A DNA stretch of 51,075 nt from Lysobacterales bacterium (GCA_014338185.1 QUBV01000015.1:1-51075), one strand, 5' to 3'; counted from the stretch's first letter, positions 26,697 to 37,029 are shown. The notes: generated from the letters alone by a model not told the origin. Numbers and translations: made by a program.

Positions 26697-27649
26697 AGGG
26701 CGCGCTGCGTGCCGCGGCGCTGGCGACCTGTCTGCTCGGTGCCGCCTGTGCCAGCCGCGCGCCGCGCCAGCCACGCACCCCCACGCCTGGCGGCACGGTC
26801 GCGCCCGGCCAGGTCGAGGACGACCTGCGCAAGCCGCAGGCGCAGCGCTATCGGCAGGGGCGCGACGATGGCCCGGCTGCACCGCCGATCGACGTGTCGA
26901 AGATCCCCGAACCTGTGCCCAGGGTCGAGCCGCGCTCGCGCTACGGCAACAAGGAACGCTATGAAGTGCTCGGCAAGAGCTATCGCGTGCTGCCCGATGC
27001 GCGCGGCTATGTCGAGCGCGGCATCGCCTCGTGGTACGGCAACAAGTTCCACGGTTACCTGACCTCGTCGCTGGAGAAGTACGACATGTACGCATTCAGC
27101 GCCGCGCACAAGACCCTGCCGCTGCCCAGCTACGCGCGCGTGACCAACCTCGACAACGGCCGCAGTGTGGTCGTGCGCATCAACGATCGCGGCCCGTTCC
27201 ACGACAACCGCCTCATCGACCTGTCGTATGCGGCCGCGGTCAAGCTCGGCGTGTGGCCCAAGGGCACCGGCCTGGTCGAGGTGCGCGCGATCGATCCCGC
27301 GCGCGCGGATGCAGCCACCGCCGCGGCCCCACGAGCGCAGGCATCGACCGCGCTGCCCTCGCCCGCGGCGATCGAGCGCGCGCTCGATGCGACGCCGCTG
27401 CCGCCCGGTGATGCGCGCATCTACCTGCAGCTGGGCGCATTCGGCGAACGCGCCAACGCCGAGCGCGCGCTGGCCAATGCGCAGCGCGCGCGGCTGGGCC
27501 CGGTGTCGATCGCCAGCGTGAGCGTGGATGGACGCACGATCCACCGGGTGCGCATCGGGCCGCTGGCCGATGCCGCCGCCGCCGATGCGCTCAGTGCCCG
27601 CATCGAGCGCCTCGGGCTGGGCACGCCGCGCGTCGCGATCGAACGTTGA
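26693..27649 (+). CDS. rlpA: Septal lipoprotein RlpA (DPBB + SPOR)
   Basis: A 318-aa lipoprotein. A GTG start overlaps the mltB stop (GTGA), and the signal ends in LLGAAC. The double-psi beta-barrel domain (about residues 105-200) shows GIASWYGNKFHG, SYARVTNLDNGRSVVVRIND and DRGPFHDNRLIDLS. A C-terminal SPOR domain (about 240-318, IYLQLGAFGERANAERAL) should target denuded glycan at the septum. In Pseudomonas, RlpA is a lytic transglycosylase acting on stem-peptide-free strands. The acidic/aromatic residues of the DPBB core are present. Confidence 0.94.
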   Translation: MKGALRAAALATCLLGAACASRAPRQPRTPTPGGTVAPGQVEDDLRKPQAQRYRQGRDDGPAAPPIDVSKIPEPVPRVEPRSRYGNKERYEVLGKSYRVLPDARGYVERGIASWYGNKFHGYLTSSLEKYDMYAFSAAHKTLPLPSYARVTNLDNGRSVVVRINDRGPFHDNRLIDLSYAAAVKLGVWPKGTGLVEVRAIDPARADAATAAAPRAQASTALPSPAAIERALDATPLPPGDARIYLQLGAFGERANAERALANAQRARLGPVSIASVSVDGRTIHRVRIGPLADAAAADALSARIERLGLGTPRVAIER

Positions 27650-27766
27650 TCGCGCATGAACGCCTGCCGGCGCCGCGCGCGCGCGGCATCGCCCGGGGGT
27701 GTCACGGGTGGAACGCTCTGCGACAATCGCGGTCTTGTCGTACTCGTCCGTGGTGGGTGTGCCGCA

Positions 27767-29011
27767 ATGAAGTGGTCCTGTTCCAGTCTCCTCATCGCCT
27801 TCCTGTCCGCTGCCGGCGTTGCCGGCGCCCAGCCGCGACCCGCGCCAGCGCCCGGTCCGCAGCCGGCAGCGGCCACCGCGGCGCCGACGCCGCCGCCACC
27901 GGCGATCGAGGCCAAGGCCTGGCTGCTCATGGACTACGCCAGCGGCCAGATCCTCGCGGGGCAGAACATCGATACGCGCGTGGCGCCGGCCTCGATCACC
28001 AAGGTGATGACCTCCTACGTGGTCTCGGCGGAACTGGCGCAGGGCAAGATCAAGCTCGACGATGCGGTCACGATCAGCGAGAACGCCTGGCGCGGTGGCG
28101 GTGCCGGCACCGACGGTTCCACGAGCTTCCTGCAGCTGGGCAGCAAGGTGCCGCTCAAGGACCTGCTGTACGGCATGATCATCCAGTCGGGCAACGACGC
28201 GGCGATGGCACTGGCCGAACACGTGGCCGGCTCCGAGGCCACCTTCGCCCAGCTCATGAACCAGTACGCGCAGCGGCTGGGCATGAGCGGCACCCACTAT
28301 ATGGATGCCAGCGGCCTGCCCAATCCCGAGCACTACACCACCGCGCGCGACGTGGCGCTGCTGTCGCGCGCGCTGATCCACGACTATCCCGAGGAGTACA
28401 AGATCTACGCCCTCAAGGAGTTCGAGTGGAACGGCATCAAGCAGCACAACCGCAACACGCTGCTGTGGCGCGATGACACGGTCGACGGCATCAAGACCGG
28501 CCACACCTCGGAAGCGGGCTTTTGCCTGGCCACTTCGGCCAGGCGCGGCGACCAGCGCCTCATCGCGGTGGTGATGGGCGCGGCGAGCGAGAAGGCGCGC
28601 GCCGACGCCAACCAGGCACTGCTCAACTACGGCTTCCGCTTCTTCGAGACCCACAAGCTGTACGCGGCCAACACGCCGCTGGTGGCGCCCGAACTGTGGA
28701 AGGGCGCGACCCCGACGCTGCCCTTGGGCGTGGTCGAGGACGTGCTGGCCACGTTCCCGCGTGGCCGCTACGGCGACCTCAAGGCCAGCCTGCAACTGCC
28801 CAGCCGCCTCATCGCGCCGATCGAACAGGGCAAGGCGGTGGGCACGCTCAAGGTCGAGCTCGACGGCAAGGTCCTGCTCGAACGCCCGCTGGTGGCGCTG
28901 GCTGCCGGTGGCGAGGGTGGCTTCTTCAAGCGCATGGGCGACGGCCTGCTGCTGTGGTGGAAGGGCGATGCCGGGTCGGCGGTATCCGCCGAGGCGCCCA
29001 GGTCGCCGTGA
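27767..29011 (+). CDS. dacA: D-alanyl-D-alanine carboxypeptidase (PBP5/6 type)
   Basis: A 414-aa DD-carboxypeptidase trimming the peptidoglycan stem peptide. The signal peptide SSLLIAFLSAAGVAGA is followed by a Pro/Ala linker. The catalytic triad motifs are present: S76-x-x-K79 in PASITKVMTSY, SGN in IIQSGNDAAMAL, and KTG in DGIKTGHTSEAG. A C-terminal beta domain follows, and a hydrophobic amphipathic end (GDGLLLWWKGD) probably anchors it to the inner membrane, as in PBP5. The start is at the signal peptide; the frame upstream is noise. It lies 117 bp after rlpA and 70 bp before ybeD. Confidence 0.95.
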   Translation: MKWSCSSLLIAFLSAAGVAGAQPRPAPAPGPQPAAATAAPTPPPPAIEAKAWLLMDYASGQILAGQNIDTRVAPASITKVMTSYVVSAELAQGKIKLDDAVTISENAWRGGGAGTDGSTSFLQLGSKVPLKDLLYGMIIQSGNDAAMALAEHVAGSEATFAQLMNQYAQRLGMSGTHYMDASGLPNPEHYTTARDVALLSRALIHDYPEEYKIYALKEFEWNGIKQHNRNTLLWRDDTVDGIKTGHTSEAGFCLATSARRGDQRLIAVVMGAASEKARADANQALLNYGFRFFETHKLYAANTPLVAPELWKGATPTLPLGVVEDVLATFPRGRYGDLKASLQLPSRLIAPIEQGKAVGTLKVELDGKVLLERPLVALAAGGEGGFFKRMGDGLLLWWKGDAGSAVSAEAPRSP

Positions 29012-29081
29012 ACTTGCGCCAGCAGGGTTGCGACCCCACATCGAGCCGTCCGCGCATGGGCGCGGCTGGCCGGAGCGGCGC

Positions 29082-29372
29082 ATGAAGGAACTGGGCGAGA
29101 TCCAACCACGCGAACCCGGACAGGGATTCCAGTTTCCGGGCGTGTTCGAGATCACCGCGATGGGCAGCGCGCGCGCGCAGCTCGAGCACGAGGTCGTGCG
29201 CATCATCGGCGAGGCCGGGCTGAGCGTGCTGGCCGAGGCGGTGCGCGTGCGGCCCTCGCGCGAGGGCAACTACGTGTCGGTCACCGCCAGCTTCATGTGC
29301 CCCACGCGTGCCAAGTACGACGAGGTGCACGCCGCGCTGCGCGCCCACCCGCACGTGCGCTGGACGCTGTGA
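29082..29372 (+). CDS. ybeD: YbeD-like DUF493 protein
   Basis: A 96-aa cytosolic protein of the DUF493/YbeD family, whose ACT-like alpha-beta fold suggests a regulatory ligand-binding role. Family features seen are FQFPGVFEITAMG near the N-terminus and the closing REGNYVSVTASFMCPTRAKY, then ALRAHPHVRWTL. In many gammaproteobacteria ybeD sits between dacA and lipB. Here dacA precedes it, but lipB is displaced by 4.4 kb. Convergent with the S9 peptidase gene, 18 bp apart. Confidence 0.9.
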   Translation: MKELGEIQPREPGQGFQFPGVFEITAMGSARAQLEHEVVRIIGEAGLSVLAEAVRVRPSREGNYVSVTASFMCPTRAKYDEVHAALRAHPHVRWTL

Positions 29373-29390
29373 TCGCAGTCACGCGGGGCG

Positions 29391-31541
29391 TCAGCCGGGC
29401 TTGAGCATCGCTTCGAGGAAGGCGTAGATGTCGGCCCATTGCCGCGCGCTGGCATCGCCGCTGGTGGCGAAATGGCCGCTGTCCTCGTCGCCGCGATACC
29501 ACACCGGCGTGGCCGGTGAGGCCTGCTGCACGCGTGCACCGAACTTGCCGCTGTTCCATGGCGCCACGCGCTGGTCATTCATGCCGATGACGAGCAGCAG
29601 CGGCGGGTAGGGTGCGCCATCGCGCACGCGCTGGTAAGGGTCCATCGCCAGCAATTGGCGCAGCCCCGGCTCGGTACGCGGATCCCCCAGCTCCGTCATC
29701 TGGTTGGCACCATTCCTGGCTGCCAGCAGCCGCACCGGGTTGAGCACGCCGGCGTGGATCACCATCGCGCCCCAGTGCGTGGGCGCGCTGGTGTAGGCGC
29801 CGCCAACCAACACGCCACCCATGCTCGCGCCGGTGCCCGCGGTGCGCGTGGGCACGCTGTAGCCGCGCCGCGCCAGTTCCGCGGCACAGGCGATGAAATC
29901 CTCGACGCCTCGTTGCTTGTTGCTGCCGCTGCCGGCGATGCGCCAACCATCGCCCAGTTCACCTCCGCCGCGCACATGGCAGATCGCCCAGACATTGCCG
30001 GCCTGCGACCACTCCAGCTGCGATGGCGCGAACATCGGTTGCAGGCTCACGCCATAGCCGCCGTAGCCTTCCAGCAGCGCGCGGGCGTGGCCATCGAGCC
30101 TGAGGTCGCGGCGCCGCACCACGCTGAGCGGCACGCGGGTGCCGTCGGCGCTGCGCGCGAACAGTGGCTCGGTGATGAGATCGGGGTAATCGGGAGCGCC
30201 ATCGTCGCCGAGGCCGATGTCATGCAGCACACGACCATCGTAGCGATGGACGCTGGCCGCCCGGGTCCAGCCTTCCAGCGACAGCAGCGCGCCGGCGACG
30301 CGGCCATCGGTCCGCAACAGACGGCTGGTGCCCGCATACGGCAGCTCGATGTGCGTGGACGCACCATCGGCGTAGGCGCGCCGCTCGATCCGGTCCAGGC
30401 CCTGCTGCATGGCCTTGAGGTACAGCCCATCGGCCGCGGCGCTGACCTGGGTCAGCACCGCGTCCGCACGCTCGGGCACCAGCACGCGCGCCTGCGCCGG
30501 CGTGGGCGCAGGCTCGCGCAGATCCAGTGCCAGCACGCGGCCGTTGGCTGCGCCATGGGTCGACAACAGATACAGCAGGTCGCCATGCTGCGCGTAGTCC
30601 TGCACCTGGTCGGGATCATCCACCACGCAGCGCCAGTGCGGCTGCAACGCGATGGTGTCGGCCAGTGGCGCCACGCACAGGCGCCGTGACGCGCGCGCGC
30701 CGGAGATTTCGAGCACGGCCCAATGGCCGCCCGGCGTGATCGTGAGGTTGGGAAAGTCGCGGGCCGCGATGGCCAGGGTGTCGCCCGCACCTGCCTGCGC
30801 CAGCAGACGATCGCTTGCGGGCGGCGTACCGAAGCGATGGAGCAGCGTCGTCATGCCCTGCAGCGCATCGGGGTCGTCGCCGCCGACCTCGCGCATGCGC
30901 GTGTAGAACACACCGCTGCCGTCGGGCAGCCAGGCGGGCGCGAATTCACTCCACACCGGCTTGAGCGTGTCAGCCAGACGCGCGCCGCTGCGGCTGTCGA
31001 AGAACGCGAGCTCACCGATCTCGTTGCCGCCGAACCCCAGGTGCACCGCGACCCGGTCACCCGCGGGCGAGACGTTGAATCCACCGATGCTGGCGCCCTC
31101 GCCGAGCTTGGCCGGATCGACCAGCACGCGCTCGCTGCCATCGGCTTCGCGCACGCCCAGCAGCGCCGGCTTGCCGGTCTGCAGGCGCAGGAAGAATACG
31201 CGCCCGTCGACGAGGCGATGCCCGGCGTGGCGCGTGCTCGCCGTCATCACGCGTCCGAGCCGCTCACTCCAGCCGGCGATGGCGGGCAATGCGTCGAGCC
31301 GCTCGCGCGTGGCCGCGGCCTGCGCGCGCAACCAGCCGTCGAAGCGGCCGTTGCGCTCGTCTTCCATCCAGCGGTACGGATCGGGCATAACCAGCCCGAA
31401 CTGCCGGTCGACCACATCGACGGTCGCGGGGGCTTCCGCCACGCGGCCGGTCGCGACCGCCGGTGGTTGCCGCTGGGGTTGCGAGGAACAGCCGGCCAAC
31501 GAGGCGACCAGCAGCATCACCGCCCGGTTCGAACTGCGCAT
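29391..31541 (-). CDS. Prolyl oligopeptidase-family (S9A) lipoprotein
   Basis: A 716-aa peptidase with a lipobox (VASLAGC), so membrane-attached in the periplasm. The N-terminal prolyl-oligopeptidase start (DPYRWMEDERN) and a seven-bladed propeller-like region lead to the C-terminal alpha/beta-hydrolase domain. The nucleophile Ser573 is in GTGASMGGVLVG, preceded by HVRGGGELG. The Asp is expected in MNDQRVAPWNS and the His in DEDSGHFATSG. AGGGG lies 8 nt before the ATG. With the next unknown gene, it is a minus-strand block inserted between ybeD and lipB. Confidence 0.92.
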   Translation of the reverse strand: MRSSNRAVMLLVASLAGCSSQPQRQPPAVATGRVAEAPATVDVVDRQFGLVMPDPYRWMEDERNGRFDGWLRAQAAATRERLDALPAIAGWSERLGRVMTASTRHAGHRLVDGRVFFLRLQTGKPALLGVREADGSERVLVDPAKLGEGASIGGFNVSPAGDRVAVHLGFGGNEIGELAFFDSRSGARLADTLKPVWSEFAPAWLPDGSGVFYTRMREVGGDDPDALQGMTTLLHRFGTPPASDRLLAQAGAGDTLAIAARDFPNLTITPGGHWAVLEISGARASRRLCVAPLADTIALQPHWRCVVDDPDQVQDYAQHGDLLYLLSTHGAANGRVLALDLREPAPTPAQARVLVPERADAVLTQVSAAADGLYLKAMQQGLDRIERRAYADGASTHIELPYAGTSRLLRTDGRVAGALLSLEGWTRAASVHRYDGRVLHDIGLGDDGAPDYPDLITEPLFARSADGTRVPLSVVRRRDLRLDGHARALLEGYGGYGVSLQPMFAPSQLEWSQAGNVWAICHVRGGGELGDGWRIAGSGSNKQRGVEDFIACAAELARRGYSVPTRTAGTGASMGGVLVGGAYTSAPTHWGAMVIHAGVLNPVRLLAARNGANQMTELGDPRTEPGLRQLLAMDPYQRVRDGAPYPPLLLVIGMNDQRVAPWNSGKFGARVQQASPATPVWYRGDEDSGHFATSGDASARQWADIYAFLEAMLKPG

Positions 31542-31709
31542 GTTGTCATCCCCTGTCCGTGCACATGTGACGCTGGCGCAGCGCATGCCGCGCGTCGGGT
31601 GCACGATACGCGATCGGGTGCGGCGGCACGACAGCGCAAGGCCCGCGCAACACCGGAACGCGCGATCGGCCGCAGCGGAGCCGGACGCCGCGGGCGCGCG
31701 GCGTGCGCC

Positions 31710-33647
31710 TCAGCGCTGCCGACGCGGCTGCCACTGCGCTGGCGGTGTCGCCTTGCCGCTGCGCGCGAGCGTGCGCTGCAGCGCTTCCAGCTCGCTGCCG
31801 GTGGCGAGGAAGGTCTCGATGTGGGTGGCCATGTCCGCGGCCAGCGACGGCGCCTGCTCGTCCAGCCACTGCACTTGGCGCGCGCGCGTGGCGTCGGCCG
31901 GGTCCAGCGCATCCAGTGCGCGCAACAGCGCGGCTGCAAACTTGCCCGACGCCAGCGTCGTGCCCCGGTGCAGCAGATGCCGTGCCAGCCTCACGCAGGC
32001 ATCGACACGGGCCTGCTCGGCGGCGGCCCTGGCCTGCTCGCAGGCGCGCAGCAGCGGCACGCCGGGCACCCCGGCGTGGGTGGGAGCGAGGAACCCGAGG
32101 GCCAGGGCGACATCGGGGTCCGGCCCGGCCGGGCCCACGTCCATGGCGACCGATTCGAGCATGGCCTGCCGCAGGTCCGGCGGCAGCGGATGACGCGCGA
32201 ATGCGGCCACGCCCACGCGCAGCCACTCGCCCACATGCGCACCGTCCCCTGCCTCGACCACCGCCTCCTGCAGGCGCCGTGCGAACTCGCCGTCAGGCGC
32301 GGCCACCAGCATGGCTGACAGCGGATTGCCGGGCTCCAGGCGCTGCAGCGCGGCGATCGCCGCCGCATCGAACGGGTCGGCACGCAGCGCCAGCCACTGC
32401 ACGGCCGCCGCGCCGGGATGGGCCGCAGCAAGGTCGGCCAGCAGGGTGGCCGAGCTTGCCGGCGCGTCGCCGTCATCCGACAGGGAGCGGGCCAGCTGCA
32501 GCGCCAGCGCGCGTTCGCGCGGATCGCGGCTCGCACCCAGGTCATCGGTGACTTCATCCACCCATGCCTGCCAGCTCCGGTCGAGCCGCTCGGACTCGGC
32601 ATCGGCGACCCATCCCGCGGGCGCCTGTGGCGGCAGTCCCAGGCGCGCGAGCCGCCGGCCGGTGGCGGCGACTTCGTCCTGCACGCCGCGCCAGTCGTCC
32701 ACCAGCGTGGCGGGATCGAGGTGGACCTTGGGGTTGTACTGCGGTGTGGCCGCATTGGCGCGGAGCCAGTCGAACTCGCGGCGCAGGTCGGCGATGTCGG
32801 CGACACCGGCGCCCGTGGCCTCGAGCAGGGCCAGGCCGCGCTCGCGCAAGGCCAGGCTGTTGCCCTTGCTGGCGAGCAGGGTGCCCGCCTGCACGCACCA
32901 GCCCAGCCGTTGCCAGCTGCCGGCGCGGTCGCCGCCGGGCCGGCACGCCGCCTCGAGTGCGGCATCGGTGCCGCTGGCGTAGTTCACCGCCTGCTGCAGG
33001 CCCAGCAGCAGGGCTGCGCCTGGCGCAGGGGCGGCCTCGGTCGCGCTGGGCCCGACCGCTGGCGGCTGCAGCGAGTTGAACGTCTGGGGATGACGCGCGG
33101 CGAACCCGCTCCAGGCCAAAGCGAGTTCGCCGCGATGGTCCTGCGCGCGCGTGGCCGCAGCCATGTGCGCGAGCGCCGCGTCGACCGCCGCCGCATCGCC
33201 CTTGGCCTGCGCCAGCGCCACCGCGTACTGCCAGGCCGCGGCATTGTCGGGCTCCAGCCGCGTGAGATTGGTCACCTCGGTCTCGGGCCAGCGGGTCGGG
33301 CCGCACCGGTTGCTGCTGTACTTGCCCTGGTCGGCGGCCTGCCACTGCACGAACGCATCGTCGGGGGCGAGCCCCACCGCGCGCGCGAGCACATCCTCCG
33401 GCGCGGGCAGCAGGCGGTTGGCGGGATCGTCCCGATCGAGCCAGAGGCTGCCGGCCAGCGCCTGCAGCCGTGGCGAGCCGTCGTTGCGCAGCAGTTCGAA
33501 ACGTTCGCGTTGCTGCTGCGCGTAACGGTCCGCCAAGCCGTCGCCGCCGGCCGCCGCGCCGGCATCGCCGGGCAACGGTGCCCGGGCATGACCGGCCGTG
33601 GCGGCGCCGGCCAGCATCAGCAGCAGGGCGAGGCGGGTGAGGCGCAT
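31710..33647 (-). CDS. Large exported helical-repeat protein of unknown function
   Basis: A 645-aa protein with a clear signal peptide ([20 protein letters not shown]) and an excellent AAGGAG site before the ATG, which decides the start over one 38 codons upstream. The mature part is almost entirely alpha-helical, Ala/Leu-rich, with TPR-like pairs ([25 protein letters not shown]-type turns) and Trp/Asp-containing segments ([17 protein letters not shown]). One pair of cysteines lies near the middle ([18 protein letters not shown]). No catalytic motif is seen. Divergent from lipB over 112 bp. A scaffold or binding role is only a guess. Confidence 0.8.
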   Translation of the reverse strand: MRLTRLALLLMLAGAATAGHARAPLPGDAGAAAGGDGLADRYAQQQRERFELLRNDGSPRLQALAGSLWLDRDDPANRLLPAPEDVLARAVGLAPDDAFVQWQAADQGKYSSNRCGPTRWPETEVTNLTRLEPDNAAAWQYAVALAQAKGDAAAVDAALAHMAAATRAQDHRGELALAWSGFAARHPQTFNSLQPPAVGPSATEAAPAPGAALLLGLQQAVNYASGTDAALEAACRPGGDRAGSWQRLGWCVQAGTLLASKGNSLALRERGLALLEATGAGVADIADLRREFDWLRANAATPQYNPKVHLDPATLVDDWRGVQDEVAATGRRLARLGLPPQAPAGWVADAESERLDRSWQAWVDEVTDDLGASRDPRERALALQLARSLSDDGDAPASSATLLADLAAAHPGAAAVQWLALRADPFDAAAIAALQRLEPGNPLSAMLVAAPDGEFARRLQEAVVEAGDGAHVGEWLRVGVAAFARHPLPPDLRQAMLESVAMDVGPAGPDPDVALALGFLAPTHAGVPGVPLLRACEQARAAAEQARVDACVRLARHLLHRGTTLASGKFAAALLRALDALDPADATRARQVQWLDEQAPSLAADMATHIETFLATGSELEALQRTLARSGKATPPAQWQPRRQR

Positions 33648-33759
33648 GATCCTTCTCCTTGGCCAGTGCAGCGGCGCCAGTGTAGCGACCCGGATCTGGC
33701 CATGTCCGGGCAAATCGGCGACAGTGGGGCGATTTTGGCTGCCATCCACGTCTCGTCGC

Positions 33760-34443
33760 ATGTCCCGCCCCGTCCTAGTGCGCCGCCTCGGTCGCCAGCC
33801 CTACGTGCCGGTCTGGCAGGCGATGCAGGCTTTCACTGCGAGCCGCGAAGCCGACACGCCCGACGAGCTGTGGCTGCTGCAGCACGAGCCGGTGTTCACG
33901 CTCGGCCAGGCCGGCAAGTGGGAACACGTGCTGTTGCCCGGCGACATCCAGGTGGTGGCGGTCGACCGCGGCGGCCAGGTCACCTACCACGGCCCGGGCC
34001 AGATCGTGGCCTATCCGTTGCTCGACCTGCGGCGCCTGCGACTGGGTGTGCGCGAGCTCGTGTGTCGCATCGAGCAGGCGGTGATCGACACGCTGGCCGA
34101 GTGGAACGTGGTCGCGGTGCGCCGCGCCGGCGCGCCGGGCGTGTACGTGGGTGAGGCCAAGATCGCCGCGCTCGGCCTGCGCGTGCGCCGCGGCTGCACG
34201 CTGCATGGGTTGGCGTTCAACATCGACATGGACCTGGAACCGTTCCGGCGCATCAATCCCTGCGGCTACCAGGGGCTGGCCGTGACCCAGCTTGCCGACC
34301 TCGGCGGGCCCGGCTCGCTGGCGCGGGTCGAGGAGGTCTTGTTGGCCGAACTCGCGCGCCAGTTCGACCTTGTGCCGCAGGTTGCGCGGCCCCAGTTGCC
34401 GGTGCGACAGACCAGTGCGGCGGAGGCCGTGGCAGGCGCCTGA
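33760..34443 (+). CDS. lipB: Octanoyl-[ACP]:protein N-octanoyltransferase
   Basis: A 227-aa enzyme that transfers octanoate from acyl carrier protein to lipoyl domains, the first step of lipoate assembly. Key residues are Lys134 in GEAKIAALG and Cys168 in INPCGYQG, with [17 protein letters not shown] and GVYV motifs. It would modify the lipoyl domains of the PDH subunits encoded in this window. lipA (lipoyl synthase), the usual downstream partner, is absent: prc follows. No clear ribosome site precedes the ATG; the start is placed by homology (ML.RRLG-type N-terminus). Confidence 0.95.
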   Translation: MSRPVLVRRLGRQPYVPVWQAMQAFTASREADTPDELWLLQHEPVFTLGQAGKWEHVLLPGDIQVVAVDRGGQVTYHGPGQIVAYPLLDLRRLRLGVRELVCRIEQAVIDTLAEWNVVAVRRAGAPGVYVGEAKIAALGLRVRRGCTLHGLAFNIDMDLEPFRRINPCGYQGLAVTQLADLGGPGSLARVEEVLLAELARQFDLVPQVARPQLPVRQTSAAEAVAGA

Positions 34444-34647
34444 GCGGGCGCAAGCGCGCGGAACGATCGGCATCCCGCCGTGGTCACAACCGCGGCGGCG
34501 CCCTTGGCGCCGTCGCACGCCGCTGGCGCTGGCGCTGCATCGACTGTCGGCGGCCCCGGTCAACCCCTATGATGGCGGGCACGCCGACATCGGCGGCCGG
34601 TCACGCCGGAGCGCGTGGCTGCTTGAGGCAATCCTGTGGAGAGAGCA

Positions 34648-36933
34648 ATGCGGAACCTGTTTGTCCTCGCGCTCGCACTGGCGTTCGCGAGCGCCGCCGG
34701 CGCCAAGCCGACCGATGCGCCGGCTGCACCGCCGCTGCTCAAGCCGACCCCGAGCCAGGCCGAAGCCGCGATCTGGGCCACCCGCTTCCTCACCCATTTC
34801 CACTACAAGCCGACGCCGCTGGACGATGCGATGTCGGCGCGCATCTACCAGAGCTACCTCGACGCGCTCGACGGCGACAAGCTGTTCTTCACCCAGGCCG
34901 ACATCGACAAGTTCGATGCGTGGAAGGACACGCTCGACGATGCGATCTACGACCAGGACCTCACCGCGCCGTATGCGATGTTCAACATCTACGAGCAGCG
35001 CGTGGGCGAGCGCGTCGCGCATGCACGCGCGCTGCTGGCCAAGGGTTTCGACTTCAGCAGCGACGAGACCTACAACTACGACCGCAGCAAGGCGGCGTGG
35101 CCCAAGGACGAGGCCGAGGCCAACGACCAGTGGCGCAAGCGCGTCAAGAACGACTGGTTGCGGCTCAAGCTGGCCGGCAAGGCCGACAAGGACATCCGCG
35201 ACACGCTCGACAAGCGCTACGCCAATTACCTCGATCGCGTGCGCCAGCTCAACAGCGAAGACGTGTTCCAGACGTTCATGAACGCCTACGCCTCGTCGAT
35301 CGAACCGCACACCAACTACCTCGGGCCGCGCGCGTCGGAGAACTTCGACATCTCGATGCGGCTGTCGCTGGAGGGCATCGGCGCGGTGCTGCAGCGTGAC
35401 GACGACTACATCGCGATCCGCGAGATCGTGCCGGGCGGGCCGGCCGCGCTGTCGGGCAAGCTCAAGGTCGGCGACCGCATCGTCGGCGTGGGACAGGGCG
35501 AGAGCGGGCCGATGCTCGACATCATCGGCTGGCGCATCGACGATGCGGTGGAGAAGATCCGCGGCCCCAAGGACACCACCGTGCGGCTGGAAGTCCTGCC
35601 GGCGGACGCGGGTCCCGACGGCAAGCATTTCACGCTGGCGCTGGTGCGCAAGAAGGTTTCGATCGAGGAGCAGGCGGCCAAGAAGTCGATCATCGAGGTC
35701 AAGCAGGGCGAGCAGACGCGGCGCATCGGCGTGATCTCGCTGCCGACCTTCTACCAGGACTTCGACGCGCGACGGCGTGGCGAGCGTGACTACAAGAGCG
35801 CCACGCGCGACGTGGCGCGCCTGCTGGGCGAACTCAAGGCCGACAAGGTCGATGGCGTGCTCGTCGACCTGCGCAACAACGGCGGCGGTTCGCTGGCCGA
35901 GGCCACCGACCTCAGCGGCCTGTTCATCGGCGGTGGTCCGGTGGTGCAGGTGCGCAATGCCAGCGGCCAGGTCGAGGTCGAGCGGGCGCCGGAGAAGAAG
36001 ATGGTGTGGGACGGCCCGCTCGCGGTGCTCATCAATCGCGGCTCGGCCTCGGCCTCGGAGATCTTCGCCGCGGCGATGCAGGATTACGGCCGCGGCGTCA
36101 TCATCGGCGAACCGAGCTTCGGCAAGGGCACGGTGCAGAACCTCGTCGACCTCGACGATGTCGCGCACAACGAGAAGCCGACCTTCGGCGAGGTCAAGAT
36201 GACCATCGCGCAGTTCTTCCGCATCAACGGCGGCTCCACCCAGTTGCGCGGCGTCACGCCCGACATCAGCTTCCCGCTCACCGTCGATGCCAAGGATTTC
36301 GGCGAATCCAGCTACGACAACGCGTTGCCGTGGACCTCGATCGCGGCGGCCAAGTACGTGCCTACCGGCCAGCTCAAGACCATCGTGCCGCTGCTGGAAC
36401 AGCGCCATGCCGAGCGCGTGGCGCACAACGTGCCGTGGCAGAACTTCGAAGCCGATGTGGCCGATGCCCGCACGCTGCGCGCGCGCAAGACGATCTCGCT
36501 CAACGAGACGGTGCGGCGCCAGCAGCGTGACGAGCAAGAGGCCAAGCGCAAGGCGCGCGAGGCCGCCACCAAGGCAGCCGAGGATGGCGGGGCCGACGCG
36601 GCTGCGGCAGGCAAGACGAGCACCGCGGCAGCCACCGGCAAGCCGGCGGACGGGGCCGGCCAGGCCGGCCAGGGCGGGACGGACGATGCGGTGGACCCGA
36701 CGCTCACCGATGCGGACGATGCACCAGTCGACCTGACCAGTGATGATGGCCTGCAGCCCGACGAACGTGGCGTGAGCAAGGAAGTCGCGCGCGAGAAGGA
36801 GGCCAGGCAGCGCCGCGACGTGATCCTCAACGAGGCCGCGCACATCCTTGCCGACGAGATCGACCTCGTGCGCGCCGACGTCAAGCTCGCGCAACAGGTG
36901 CTGCCGCACGCGGTGCGCACCCCGCTCGACTGA
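34648..36933 (+). CDS. prc: Tail-specific protease Prc/Tsp
   Basis: A 761-aa periplasmic carboxy-terminal processing protease (S41). Signal peptide NLFVLALALAFASAAGA. An N-terminal helical domain is followed by a PDZ domain (about residues 250-330, IREIVPGGPAALSGKLKVGD) and the S41 catalytic core with Ser468 in NRGSASASEIF and Lys493 in FGKGTVQ, 25 residues apart as in E. coli Tsp. A low-complexity Ala/Lys/Gly insert lies near the C-terminus (about 640-700). GGAG lies 6 nt before the ATG, which is preferred over a GTG four codons earlier. It degrades misfolded periplasmic proteins and trims cell-wall enzymes, fitting the adjacent wall genes. Confidence 0.95.
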   Translation: MRNLFVLALALAFASAAGAKPTDAPAAPPLLKPTPSQAEAAIWATRFLTHFHYKPTPLDDAMSARIYQSYLDALDGDKLFFTQADIDKFDAWKDTLDDAIYDQDLTAPYAMFNIYEQRVGERVAHARALLAKGFDFSSDETYNYDRSKAAWPKDEAEANDQWRKRVKNDWLRLKLAGKADKDIRDTLDKRYANYLDRVRQLNSEDVFQTFMNAYASSIEPHTNYLGPRASENFDISMRLSLEGIGAVLQRDDDYIAIREIVPGGPAALSGKLKVGDRIVGVGQGESGPMLDIIGWRIDDAVEKIRGPKDTTVRLEVLPADAGPDGKHFTLALVRKKVSIEEQAAKKSIIEVKQGEQTRRIGVISLPTFYQDFDARRRGERDYKSATRDVARLLGELKADKVDGVLVDLRNNGGGSLAEATDLSGLFIGGGPVVQVRNASGQVEVERAPEKKMVWDGPLAVLINRGSASASEIFAAAMQDYGRGVIIGEPSFGKGTVQNLVDLDDVAHNEKPTFGEVKMTIAQFFRINGGSTQLRGVTPDISFPLTVDAKDFGESSYDNALPWTSIAAAKYVPTGQLKTIVPLLEQRHAERVAHNVPWQNFEADVADARTLRARKTISLNETVRRQQRDEQEAKRKAREAATKAAEDGGADAAAAGKTSTAAATGKPADGAGQAGQGGTDDAVDPTLTDADDAPVDLTSDDGLQPDERGVSKEVAREKEARQRRDVILNEAAHILADEIDLVRADVKLAQQVLPHAVRTPLD

Positions 36934-37007
36934 GCGCCGGCGTGGCACGCACCATCCGCGTGCAGGACCGCGGCCGCACCCACCTTGCCGCGCGTGCCCG
37001 CGCGCGA

Positions 37008-37029
37008 ATCAGGCCGGTGCACGCCTGAT
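37008..37029. terminator. Stem-loop between convergent genes
   Basis: ATCAGGC and GCCTGAT form a perfect 7-bp stem with an 8-nt loop in the 146 bp between the stops of prc and the opposing beta-helix gene. No U tract follows on either side. Placement suggests a shared terminator; the stem is short. Confidence 0.35.

Noticed and set aside
34567..36948. 793-aa open frame on the minus strand across prc, and similar long frames at 7230-9659, 18431-20590, 20651-23002, 26618-29269 and 38315-40516
   Set aside because: Each is a shadow of a well-supported gene on the opposite strand, with the same Arg/His/Ala/Gly-biased composition and no domain features.
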